Of a stretch of 18,783 nucleotides of DNA, positions 5,526-13,235 are shown piece after piece. Source of the stretch: Chloroflexota bacterium (GTDB lineage Bacteria; Chloroflexota; Dehalococcoidia; SZUA-161); assembly GCA_016865955.1 (NCBI GenBank), contig VGNW01000019.1:1-18783 (forward strand). The letters run 5' to 3'. The notes under the pieces are model-generated. The model ran no database searches. It was not told where the DNA came from and was given only the letters and a program-made list of their open reading frames with translations. A program made the translations under genes and the position numbers. Numbering within the stretch: position 1 is the stretch's first letter; every line of letters starts with the position of its first letter.

Positions 5526-6842
5526 ATGTCCTGGAGAGATGAATACAGAGCGAAGCTGTGCAGTCACGAGGAAGCCGCTAAGCTGGTTAAGTCGCACGAC
5601 CGAATTTTCACGCCTCTGGGCCTGGGCGAGCCTTGCAATGCTATGATGGATGCCATCGCGGACCGAAATGATGAGCTCAAAGATATCCAGTACGTGTCCG
5701 CTCTTCAGTACCATTTCTACAAGATTTTTGGGGATGAGTACAGGAAGACTTTCCGACTGATTGTCGGGTTCTATTCCAAGATTTCCATGCATCAACAGCC
5801 CGCCGGATGCTCGGCGTACATTCCGGTGCAAAGCTCCAGCGTGGGACATGTAATGAAGAAGAGGCAGGCGGTAGACCCGCGCCGGCAGGTTATGTTCACG
5901 GTGGTCAGCCCTCCGGACGACCACGGGTACGTATCTCTGGGTCTCGACCTGTTCTACACGCCGGAGCTTATCGACCAGGGCGGACTCCTTATCGGTGAGG
6001 TCAACCCGAATATGCCGCATACATACGGCAATTCGCACTATCATATCAGCCGCTTTGACAGGTTCGTGGAAAATGATGACCCTCTGTTTGCTCCTCCGCT
6101 GCCCGAGGCTACGGAGGTGGATAAGAAAATCGCTGCTAATGTGGTGAACTTGCTCAGGGACAGGGATTGCCTTCAGGTTGGGATAGGCGCGGTCCCCGGA
6201 CGTATATCGAAGCTTCTCGCGGACAGCGGGCTTAAAGACCTGGGCATTCACACCGAGATGGCTCCTATGGGCACACACCTCCTTGTCGAGAAGGGCGTTG
6301 TCACCGGCAAATATAAGGTGACACATCCCGGCAAAATCGTCATGGCTTTTGCCTTCGGCGACCAGGAGCTTTACGACTTTCTGGGCAATAACCCGCTGGT
6401 GGAGTTCTACAGCGCGGCGTACTGCAACTCGATTCCCATGCTGGCTCGGGAGAAGAACCTGGTGGCTATAAACGGCGCGGTCGAGGTCGACCTCACGGGG
6501 GCTGTCGCCTCGGAGTCTTATGGAGACGATATGCGCTCCGGTACGGGCGGGCAGCTCGATTTCGTCATCGGCGCTTACTGGTCGGAAGGAGGACGGGCAA
6601 TCAATACCCTGCCCAGCACCGCCAAGGGTGGGACTATATCGCGCATCGTGCCCTACCTGAAGCAGGGTGCCAGAGTGACTGTGCCCAGGCATTACGCTCA
6701 GTATGTGGTTACCGAGTGGGGCTCCGCCAATCTGGCGCCGCTGGACGAGCAGGAGCGTGCCCTGGCCCTTATCGAGGTAGCGCATCCCAAGTTCAGAGAC
6801 GAGCTTAGGGAAGCAGCCAGAAAGAGGCTTAAGTGTAGGTGA
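5526..6842 (+). CDS. Acetyl-CoA hydrolase/4-hydroxybutyrate CoA-transferase family protein
   Basis: 438 residues, the usual length of the family. It transfers CoA between acyl-CoA and a free acid through a glutamyl-CoA thioester in the cytoplasm. The catalytic Glu is expected in GIHTEM (E244), matching the IH(S/T)EM motif of 4-hydroxybutyrate CoA-transferases. The CoA-binding glycine segment GTGGQLDF (339-346) and the GYVSLG turn (134-139) are also present. I placed the start at ATG 5526 because GGAAGGAG (5511-5518) sits 7 bases upstream; an in-frame TTG at 5508 lies ahead of this site. The gene has its own promoter and long leader and is followed by a 381-base gap, so it is probably a single-gene unit. 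The acid used (acetate, butyrate, 4-hydroxybutyrate or an aromatic acid) cannot be told from sequence. It is probably the CoA entry or exit step for the upstream acyl-CoA cassette. Confidence 0.9.
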   Translation: MSWRDEYRAKLCSHEEAAKLVKSHDRIFTPLGLGEPCNAMMDAIADRNDELKDIQYVSALQYHFYKIFGDEYRKTFRLIVGFYSKISMHQQPAGCSAYIPVQSSSVGHVMKKRQAVDPRRQVMFTVVSPPDDHGYVSLGLDLFYTPELIDQGGLLIGEVNPNMPHTYGNSHYHISRFDRFVENDDPLFAPPLPEATEVDKKIAANVVNLLRDRDCLQVGIGAVPGRISKLLADSGLKDLGIHTEMAPMGTHLLVEKGVVTGKYKVTHPGKIVMAFAFGDQELYDFLGNNPLVEFYSAAYCNSIPMLAREKNLVAINGAVEVDLTGAVASESYGDDMRSGTGGQLDFVIGAYWSEGGRAINTLPSTAKGGTISRIVPYLKQGARVTVPRHYAQYVVTEWGSANLAPLDEQERALALIEVAHPKFRDELREAARKRLKCR

Positions 6843-7223
6843 GCCTATTCTCGGGCTGAACTTCTGTGCCTTTGCAATGCTATTCTATGCAGGGCAGGTT
6901 TTGCTTTGCTTGACCCCGCATTTGAGACGATTCGCTGTTTGCCACGCCTGGCCACTTCTCACTTCCATATTCGGTTAAGCCGCCGTTTGTCCCAAAAAGA
7001 GGTGTTTCAGGAAATGAAAATAGGTATTATTACGGAGGTCAAGGTAAGCCGATATGTGCTAATTTGATAGCGCTTATGGGAGATAGTCTCTAATAAAAAC
7101 GGGTAATATGGCGCTTGACTGTTTGTTAAACAGGGAGAGGGGTGCGGAAGCACAGGCCAAGTGTTAAAATAGTATAGGGTAGCTGTCTATCTTAGCTGAT
7201 ACGAAGTGAAAGGAGACAACAGG
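6843..7223. other. 381-base intergenic region before the hydrogenase genes
   Basis: No gene longer than about 17 codons is supported (MKIGIITEVKVSRYVLI at 7014-7067 is the only reasonable short frame, with a weak AGAGGTG upstream). No convincing -35/-10 pair was found. TTGACT at 7115-7120 and an A/T-rich TTAAAATAGTATAG near 7163 are isolated elements. The only clear structure is the palindrome at 7119-7133. Confidence 0.5.
7119..7133. promoter_or_regulatory. 15-base inverted repeat upstream of the hydrogenase operon (possible operator)
   Basis: CTGTTT (7119-7124) and AAACAG (7128-7133) are perfect inverted arms around GTT. They overlap the end of a TTGACT hexamer, about 90 bases before the hydrogenase start. 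The size suits a dimeric regulator, but nothing identifies one. Confidence 0.3.
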
Positions 7224-8189
7224 ATGGCTGGGAAACCGAAGGTTGCGATTTGCTGGCTGGGAGGCTGTGGAGGCTGTGACGAGACAGTCGTGGATATGAA
7301 CGAGGTATTGCTGGGTGTAGTCAATGCTGTTGACATAATATTATGGCCGGTGGCGCTGGATTTCAAGTACGACCATGTCAAGAATATGAAGAATAAGGAA
7401 ATCGTGTTGAGCATCATCAACGGACATGTGAGAAATTCGGAGCAGGAAGAGGTGGCGAAGCTGCTGAGGGAGAAATCTCGTCTGGTCCTGGCGTTCGGGG
7501 CGTGCGCCTGCTTCGGCGGGACGCCGGGGATGGCGAATCTGACCACGAAGGAGGATATTTTCAACTGGGTCTATCGGGATGCGCCCACCGTGGTCAACCC
7601 CAAGGGCAACTATCCCCAGCCGAAGACCAGTGTAAACGGCAAGGAACTTACTCTCCCCGAGTTTTACGGTCAGGTCCATGCTCTGAACGAGGTAATCGAT
7701 GTTGATTATTACCTTCCCGGATGTCCGCCTCCTCCCTATCTGGTGATGAACGCTCTGAGCGCAGTTCTCGATAACAAGCTCCCGCCGAGGGGTGCCACCC
7801 TGGCACCGCACAGGGCTTTATGCGATACCTGCAAACGGAATAAAACTAAGCCCGAGAGGATAACGCTGCAGCAGATAAAGAGAATTCATATGGTTGAGGC
7901 AGACCCGGAGACCTGTTTCCTGGTGCAGGGGATAATCTGCCTGGGCCCGGCTACCCGCACCGGCTGCGGCGAGTCTTGCATTGAAATCAATGTTCCATGC
8001 CGGGGATGTTTCGGTCCGGTGGAAGGCGTGGCGGATTCAGGAGCCAAATATATCTCGGCTCTGGCAGCCATGTTGGATTTGGAGAGTGAGGAGAAGATAG
8101 CTGAAGTTGCGAATCAGGTAGCAGACCTTACTGGGTATCTATACAGGTTCACAGCGCCCGTTTCGACCTTGAAGGCAAAAAGAGTGTAG
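7224..8189 (+). CDS. [NiFe] hydrogenase small subunit, group 3 (MvhG/HydS-like)
   Basis: 321 residues with no signal peptide, so cytoplasmic. It carries electrons from the Ni-Fe site of the large subunit through iron-sulfur clusters. Proximal cluster ligands are seen in LGGCGGCDE (C15, C18), GACACFGG (C94 and C96) and LPGCPPPP (C167). Further clusters are supplied by CDTC (C200, C203), C231, C239, C248, C252, C259 and C262. The layout matches F420-non-reducing (Mvh) and HydS-type small subunits. The start is ATG 7224 with AAAGGAG 8 bases upstream; an in-frame GTG at 7206 lies too close to that site. The large subunit follows after 9 bases. No MvhD or HdrABC genes are in the window, so the usual methyl-viologen-hydrogenase/heterodisulfide-reductase partner is not adjacent. 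Confidence 0.92.
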   Translation: MAGKPKVAICWLGGCGGCDETVVDMNEVLLGVVNAVDIILWPVALDFKYDHVKNMKNKEIVLSIINGHVRNSEQEEVAKLLREKSRLVLAFGACACFGGTPGMANLTTKEDIFNWVYRDAPTVVNPKGNYPQPKTSVNGKELTLPEFYGQVHALNEVIDVDYYLPGCPPPPYLVMNALSAVLDNKLPPRGATLAPHRALCDTCKRNKTKPERITLQQIKRIHMVEADPETCFLVQGIICLGPATRTGCGESCIEINVPCRGCFGPVEGVADSGAKYISALAAMLDLESEEKIAEVANQVADLTGYLYRFTAPVSTLKAKRV

Positions 8190-8198
8190 AGGGTTTAT

Positions 8199-9662
8199 GT
8201 GAGCAGAAGGATAACGATAAATCCGATAACCAGGCTGGAAGGGCATGGTAAAATCGAGATTTTTCTTGACGATAGAGGCAATGTTGATGATGCATACTGG
8301 CAGGTTGTAGAGCTCAGAGGTTTTGAAAGGTTCTGTATCGGCAGACCGGCGGAGGAGATGACTCGCATAGTCGCCAATATCTGCGGCGTCTGCCCGACCC
8401 CCCACAATATGGCGTCTACCAAGGCTCTGGACGATCTCTACGGTGTGGAGCCGACCCTTACCGCCAAGCTGATAAGACAGCTCCACTATAACGCGTTTAT
8501 GGTCGAAGACCACTATCTCCACTTTTTCTTCCTCGGGGGGCCTGACTTTGTGCTCGGTCCCGATGCCGACCCGGCGGAGAGAAATATCGTGGGAGTTATC
8601 AGGAAAGCGGGCATGGAGGTCGGGGGCAAGGTTATCGGGGTGAGGAAAAGGTGCCGGGACATCATCAAGCTCATCAGCAGCAAACCGGCGCATCCCGAGG
8701 GAGGCCTGCCCGGAGGAGTGCCGCGGGGTATAACCGAGGACGAATCTAAGTGGATACAGGAAACCGCCGATTTCACAGTTGAATTTGCCAGGTTTGCCAT
8801 GGAGTTGTTCAAGCAGATTGTAGTGGACAATAAGGAGTACCTGAAGCTTGTGCTCAGCGACGCCTACAGATTGAGTACCTGCTATATGGGGATGGTTGAT
8901 GAGAGTAAAAGGGTCAACTTCTACGAAGGCAAACTGAGGGTGGTCGACTCTAAAGGCAAGGAGATTGCGCTTTTTGATTGTCGCGATTACGCAAACCATA
9001 TAGGGGAATGGGTGGAACCCTGGACTTATATAAGGCTGACCCATTTGAAGAAGGTGGGATGGAACGGTTTGAAAGATGGTGAGGGGACCTCATTGTATCG
9101 GGTGGGGCCTCTTGCCAGGCTGAATGCAGCCGAGAGCATGCTCACGCCGCTGGCTCAGAGGGAATACGAGATGATGCTGGATGCGCTGGGCGATAAGCCC
9201 AGCCATCACACGCTCGCCTATCACTGGGCGCGGCTTATCGAAGCGCTACAGGCGGCCGAGCATATGCAGAGGATTGCTTACGACCCTTTGCTGACCAGTA
9301 AGGATATACGAAATATGGCTCTCAAATTGAAGCGGGTGGGTATCGGTTGTGTCGAAGCTGCACGGGGGACATTGATTCATCATTATGAGACTGATGGCAA
9401 CGGGATAATTACGAAGGTCAATCTTATCGTGGCGACACAGCACAACGCTGCTCCGATATGCCTCTCGGTAAAGAAGGCGGCGATGGGATGCATAAAGGGA
9501 CATGAGGTGAAGGAAGGCTTGCTCAATAAGGTGGAGATGGCTTTCAGAGCCTATGACCCTTGTCTTGGCTGTGCCACTCACATGCTGCCGGGCGAGATGC
9601 CGTTAACAGTCAACGTACGTGATAGGTATGGCGGTTTGATAAAGTCCGTGGCGAGGACATAA
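8199..9662 (+). CDS. [NiFe] hydrogenase large (catalytic) subunit, group 3 (MvhA/HydL-like)
   Basis: 487 residues carrying the Ni-Fe site for H2 oxidation or evolution. The N-terminal motif is RLEGHGKIEIF then NICGVCPTPH (C62, C65, H69); the C-terminal motif is DPCLGCATH (C455, C458, H461). All four metal-ligating cysteines are present, so it should be active. A 26-residue tail after H461 (MLPGEMPLTV...) fits the C-terminal extension that hydrogenase maturation proteases remove from such subunits; no protease gene is nearby. Translation starts at GTG 8199, with AGAGGG 5 bases upstream, 9 bases after the small subunit. The next gene, a histidine kinase, follows 20 bases later with no terminator, so hydrogenase and sensor are likely on one transcript. 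Confidence 0.93.
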   Translation: MSRRITINPITRLEGHGKIEIFLDDRGNVDDAYWQVVELRGFERFCIGRPAEEMTRIVANICGVCPTPHNMASTKALDDLYGVEPTLTAKLIRQLHYNAFMVEDHYLHFFFLGGPDFVLGPDADPAERNIVGVIRKAGMEVGGKVIGVRKRCRDIIKLISSKPAHPEGGLPGGVPRGITEDESKWIQETADFTVEFARFAMELFKQIVVDNKEYLKLVLSDAYRLSTCYMGMVDESKRVNFYEGKLRVVDSKGKEIALFDCRDYANHIGEWVEPWTYIRLTHLKKVGWNGLKDGEGTSLYRVGPLARLNAAESMLTPLAQREYEMMLDALGDKPSHHTLAYHWARLIEALQAAEHMQRIAYDPLLTSKDIRNMALKLKRVGIGCVEAARGTLIHHYETDGNGIITKVNLIVATQHNAAPICLSVKKAAMGCIKGHEVKEGLLNKVEMAFRAYDPCLGCATHMLPGEMPLTVNVRDRYGGLIKSVART

Positions 9663-9682
9663 ACTCGGGTATTTGAAGCATT

Positions 9683-11176
9683 ATGTCTGAAAATGTTAGA
9701 GTGCCTGAAATCAAAGATGAAGCAGCCTCGGCGCATACCAAAAGCATGACCGTCGGGGAGTCAAGTGCCAGCCAATATACCCCCGAGGAGAGGGCGCTCA
9801 TACTCCGCGTTGGGGTATACGTGAGAATGAGGTGGCTGGTCGTCCTCGGCATTGTAGCTGCTACCCTCATAGCTTCGCTGGTATTCGATATCTCCTTCCC
9901 GACTCTGCCTGTATATATCATTAGCGGCGTCATCTTCCTGTACAATCTGGCTTTTTTCCGCTGGACGAACAGTTTGAAAGCTGAACCTACTGGTGTGGTG
10001 CTCAGAAAGGGAGAGACTGTTGCAAATGTTCAGGTCTTGACCGATCTGGTAATTCTAACTGTTCTTTTACACTATGCAGGCGGGATAGAAAATCCCTTCA
10101 TATTCTTCTATCTCGCGCACACCATCACAGCCGGTATAGTGCTTCCGCAGAGGAGAGCGTATCAATTGGCAACCGTGGCAGTCTCGATGATTACGCTCCT
10201 CGTATTCCTTGAGTATGCCGGTGCCGTTCCTCATGTTAATCTGGAGGGATTCGTACTTCCCGACCGATATAAGGAACTGAGCCGTGTGCTGGCTGTTTTG
10301 ATTGCGCTGGCGACATTGGTCTACGGGAGTACATATGTGACAACCGCTGTTCTGGGGGAATTGAGGAGAAGACAGCGCGACATGGCGGCGCTGAAAGACA
10401 AGCTGCTGGAGAAGAGGACGGAGGAACTGGAGCAAATATCCGCTGAGGTGGTAAAACTCGAAGACGAGAGGCGGAATTTTACCCGCTTTCTCGGCGTGGT
10501 GACGCATGACCTGCGTTCACCTCTGGTAGCTACTCAAAGCGTCATTACATACATACTGGAGGGCTATACCGGTGAGATTACTTATGGACAGAAGGACTTG
10601 CTGGAGAGGGCTGTACGTAGAATCGACGAACTCTTAACGCTTATTACCGACCTTCTGGATATTCCCCGCATTGAGACCGGTCAGATTTCCAGAGAGATGC
10701 GGGAAATATCTTTGAATGAGGTAATACAGAAGTCTCTGGAAGGACTCGACAGTGTGGCGCAGCAGAAGGGGCTGGCATTAAAAGTAGAAATGCCTTCGAG
10801 TTCGCCGTCGGTCTATGGCGCGGGACGCAGGTTGCAGCAGGTAATGACCAATCTGGTAAGCAATGCCATAAATTACACCAATGAGGGAGCCGTGTCGGTG
10901 AAGGTTATCGAAAATGAAAAAGATGTGCGTGTTGAGATATCGGACACCGGAATCGGCATTAAGCCCGAGGATATGCCGCGCCTGTTCACTGATTTCTTTC
11001 GCGGCAGCAATGTGACAGCTAAGGGAACGGGGCTGGGATTATCGATATCGAAGAGGATAGTCGAAGCTCACGGGGGTAAAATCTGGGTTGAAAGCCCTGA
11101 CCCGGAGACGCACGCAGGGAGCAGGTTTACCTTCACTATCCCGAAAAAGGGAGCGGAAATGACCAAAGGGAAATAA
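9683..11176 (+). CDS. Membrane redox-sensor histidine kinase with RegB/PrrB-type GGxxNPF motif
   Basis: 497 residues. Six hydrophobic segments (about 51-69, 73-92, 116-131, 138-154, 160-178 and 200-219) are followed by a coiled linker (225-262), a dimerisation/phospho-acceptor domain with H275 in VVTHDLRSPL, and an ATPase domain with the N box near 387-398, DTGIG (421-425) and GTGLGL (448-453). HYAGGIENPF (GGIENPF at 133-139) between segments three and four is the heptapeptide GGxxNPF that binds quinone in RegB/PrrB, so the likely input is quinone redox state. Unlike RegB, the whole protein has no cysteine, so thiol-based sensing is excluded. The ribosome binding site is weak, and the gene lies 20 bases after the hydrogenase, which suggests coupling to it. 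The partner is probably the receiver at 11229. Confidence 0.88.
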   Translation: MSENVRVPEIKDEAASAHTKSMTVGESSASQYTPEERALILRVGVYVRMRWLVVLGIVAATLIASLVFDISFPTLPVYIISGVIFLYNLAFFRWTNSLKAEPTGVVLRKGETVANVQVLTDLVILTVLLHYAGGIENPFIFFYLAHTITAGIVLPQRRAYQLATVAVSMITLLVFLEYAGAVPHVNLEGFVLPDRYKELSRVLAVLIALATLVYGSTYVTTAVLGELRRRQRDMAALKDKLLEKRTEELEQISAEVVKLEDERRNFTRFLGVVTHDLRSPLVATQSVITYILEGYTGEITYGQKDLLERAVRRIDELLTLITDLLDIPRIETGQISREMREISLNEVIQKSLEGLDSVAQQKGLALKVEMPSSSPSVYGAGRRLQQVMTNLVSNAINYTNEGAVSVKVIENEKDVRVEISDTGIGIKPEDMPRLFTDFFRGSNVTAKGTGLGLSISKRIVEAHGGKIWVESPDPETHAGSRFTFTIPKKGAEMTKGK

Positions 11177-11228
11177 GAATCAACCTGGTTTAGATTACAA
11201 CAAATAAAAGACAAGGAGGTAAGGCAAT

Positions 11229-11606
11229 ATGAAACGGAAACCCAAAATTCTGATTGTTGACGATGATGTGGACCTGGTGCAGGTGATGAAAGGGGCTTTG
11301 GAGAGTAAGCTTTTCGAGGTAATAGTAGCCCACAATGGCAAGGACGGGTTACAAAAAGCCAAAAGTGAGAAACCAGACATAGTTATCCTGGACATAATGA
11401 TGCCTGTGATGGACGGGTGGGCGTTTGCCGAGCAGTACAATAAAGACCCTGCACTGGCAAAGACGCCTGTACTTGCATTGACCAGCTTCTCCGATTCACT
11501 GGGACAGCCGTTTCCATTCCAGGTTTCCGAGTATATGCAAAAGCCCTTGAAACCCAAGGATTTAATCGCCAAGGTAGAGGGGCATTTAAAAAGGCTGGGC
11601 TTGTAG
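11229..11606 (+). CDS. Stand-alone response regulator receiver domain (CheY/Spo0F-like)
   Basis: 125 residues, a single receiver domain without output. The acidic pocket is D11, D12, D13; the phospho-acceptor is D55 in VILDIMMPVMDG; the switch residue is T85 (ALTSF) and the conserved Lys is K105 (QKPLKP). It would accept phosphate from a kinase, most simply the upstream one, and pass it on or control another protein by contact. It has a near-complete AAGGAGGT (11213-11220) 8 bases before ATG, much stronger than the kinase, so it is probably made in excess. It lies 52 bases downstream of the kinase. A phosphorelay or sink role is inferred. Confidence 0.9.
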   Translation: MKRKPKILIVDDDVDLVQVMKGALESKLFEVIVAHNGKDGLQKAKSEKPDIVILDIMMPVMDGWAFAEQYNKDPALAKTPVLALTSFSDSLGQPFPFQVSEYMQKPLKPKDLIAKVEGHLKRLGL

Positions 11607-11671
11607 CAGTAATACGATTCGCCGCTGTCGCTAATCGGGAATACGGCGGCTGATGAATGAGCGAGGGTCAG

Positions 11672-11699
11672 GCTTAATGCTAGAGAAACTAGCATGAGC
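11672..11699 (+). other. Hairpin with AGAAA loop after the stand-alone receiver gene
   Basis: ATGCTAG (11677-11683) and CTAGCAT (11689-11695) form a perfect 7-bp stem closed by AGAAA, extended by GCT/AGC (11672-11674 with 11697-11699) after a small bulge. No T-run follows, so RNA stability or processing is as likely as termination. Confidence 0.4.
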
Positions 11700-11852
11700 T
11701 TCTGGCCTATGGTTGCAATTTAGCTGCTGATTTCTATACCAATTATTACAGCATCGGCTTATTTTAGGGGAAATCAAAACAGGGCGCCGGTCGAATCCGC
11801 TGATACCTTTGTCCTTTCACCGTAGTCCTCCGGTAATTAACAGCTTGTATGG

Positions 11853-11881
11853 TTGACATCCCCAAACGATTCAGTTACGCT
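11853..11881 (+). promoter_or_regulatory. Possible promoter for the GAF-kinase/NarL-regulator pair
   Basis: A perfect TTGACA (11853-11858) is followed after 17 bases by TACGCT (11876-11881, 3/6). The predicted start near 11888 lies upstream of the ATG at 11910. The same TTGACATCC occurs at 14908. Confidence 0.4.
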
Positions 11882-11909
11882 TATCACACTCAAAAAACAG
11901 GTTCATAGG

Positions 11910-13235
11910 ATGGAAGCAGAGGACAAAAAAGAGATTCGGGGGAACATACCCACCGGTCCTGATTCCGAAGCACGGGAACACGGTGAGAAGACATCTCAGC
12001 CTTACCGTGAGCTTCTAGCTTTGAGCCGCATATCAGCGGCGGTCAGCGGTTTACGAGACCTGGATGGTATTCTTGAGGTCGCACTTGATGCTGTCCTCAA
12101 CATCATGAACGGAGAAATCGGGGGCATTCTTCTCATAGACGAACAGACCCAGACGTTGTCATATCGCGTGCATCGCGGCTTTTCTGATAAATATGCGCAG
12201 GAGATGCAGCTCAAAATAGGCGAGGGGATCGCCGGAAGGGTAGCCCAGAGCGGAAAGGCTGTTCTGGTGGAGGATATCTCCACTGACCCGCGTGCAGCCT
12301 GGCTAGCCCTCATTAGTAAGGAGGGTCTCAAGGCTTTCATAAGCGTACCGCTGCGGTCGAAGGATTCCGTTCTCGGGGTGCTGAATGTTGCCAGCCGCCT
12401 GCCTCACAGCTTCACCAAGGACGACATGCATTTGCTACATACCATCGGTGACCAGTTGGGTGTCGCCATCGAGCAGGCTGAACTATATGACCGGTTGAGC
12501 AAAGAACGGCAAAATTATCAGCGACTAGCCCGTCACATGTTGATGGCTCAGGAAGAAGAGAGAGCAAGAGTTGCCCGAGAATTGCATGATGAGACCAGCC
12601 AGTCTTTGACGGGTCTTTCGCTTAATATGCAAGCAATATTGAGTATAGCTAAAACTTCAAACTTAGGTGATGCTGCTTTCAGAACTAAGCTTGAGAAAGC
12701 CTACAATATTACTTTTCAGCTTAATTCTGAAATTAATAAGATAATGAAGTCTCTCAGACCTACTGCCCTGGAAAGTCTCGGACTAGCCCCCGCTATACGT
12801 CAGTACGCTGACAATCGCCTTCAATCTATCGGGGTCAAGGTGTCGGTAAGGCAGGAAGGCGTGGAGGAGCGCTTACCTAAAGAAGTTGAATTTGCTCTCT
12901 ACCGCATAGCTCAGGGATCAATCGCAAATATAGCATTGCACTCACAAGCCAAGAATGTGACGGTGAGCCTGCGCCGCACTTCGGATGAGCTAGTAATGGA
13001 AATTGAGGATGACGGCAAGGGGTTTGATGCGTCAAAGCCAATTCAGGTAGACGAAAGCGGGCACGGCAGAGGCCTGCTCAGCATGAAAGAAAGGGCGGAT
13101 CTCCTCGGTGGGACCTGCGATATCCAATCACAACCGGGGAAAGGCACCAGGATTAAAGTAAGAGTGTCGGCATATATGATAGCGCTATTCTGGAGCAAAG
13201 CAGATGCAAAGGATAAAAGTTCTAGTAGTAGATGA
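11910..13235 (+). CDS. Cytoplasmic GAF-domain histidine kinase, HisKA_3 (NarX/NreB-like) type
   Basis: 441 residues from ATG 11910. The GAF domain (about 36-190) contains GEGIAGRVAQSGKAVLVEDI and SVPLRSKDSVLGVLNV. The HisKA_3 domain follows, with phospho-acceptor H226 in VARELHDE, then an ATPase domain with N340 (YRIAQGSIANIALH), DDGKGFD and GRGLLSMKERADLLGG. There are no membrane segments, so it senses a cytoplasmic signal or a ligand in the GAF pocket. The GAF has no heme- or Fe-S-type Cys pattern (the only Cys, C403, is near the C-terminal end), so the ligand cannot be guessed. I prefer ATG 11910 to the in-frame TTG 11853, which lacks a ribosome binding site and coincides with a -35-like TTGACA. 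The last 32 bases overlap the downstream NarL-type regulator, making them a cognate pair with coupled translation. Confidence 0.88.
   Translation: MEAEDKKEIRGNIPTGPDSEAREHGEKTSQPYRELLALSRISAAVSGLRDLDGILEVALDAVLNIMNGEIGGILLIDEQTQTLSYRVHRGFSDKYAQEMQLKIGEGIAGRVAQSGKAVLVEDISTDPRAAWLALISKEGLKAFISVPLRSKDSVLGVLNVASRLPHSFTKDDMHLLHTIGDQLGVAIEQAELYDRLSKERQNYQRLARHMLMAQEEERARVARELHDETSQSLTGLSLNMQAILSIAKTSNLGDAAFRTKLEKAYNITFQLNSEINKIMKSLRPTALESLGLAPAIRQYADNRLQSIGVKVSVRQEGVEERLPKEVEFALYRIAQGSIANIALHSQAKNVTVSLRRTSDELVMEIEDDGKGFDASKPIQVDESGHGRGLLSMKERADLLGGTCDIQSQPGKGTRIKVRVSAYMIALFWSKADAKDKSSSSR

Larger units (their letters stand above)
11607..11909. other. 303-base gap between the two signalling pairs
   Basis: It contains the hairpin at 11672-11699 and a candidate promoter at 11853-11881. 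No supported gene is seen on either strand; the middle (11720-11780) is A/T-rich without recognised motifs. Confidence 0.5.

Noticed and set aside
5505..6785. 426-codon open frame on the minus strand opposite the CoA-transferase
   Set aside because: It is fully antisense to a gene with clear catalytic motifs and has no recognisable domain; the long frame results from codon bias on the coding strand.
7014..7067. 17-codon frame MKIGIITEVKVSRYVLI before the hydrogenase genes
   Set aside because: Weak ribosome binding site and no recognisable signature; chance is likely, although a leader peptide cannot be excluded.
8139..9044. 301-codon minus-strand frame opposite the hydrogenase large subunit
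   Set aside because: It is antisense to a strongly conserved gene, crosses the small/large subunit junction and has no family resemblance.
11853..11909. TTG start adding 19 residues to the GAF kinase
   Set aside because: It has no ribosome binding site, and the codon is part of a TTGACA promoter-like hexamer; the ATG at 11910 is preferred.
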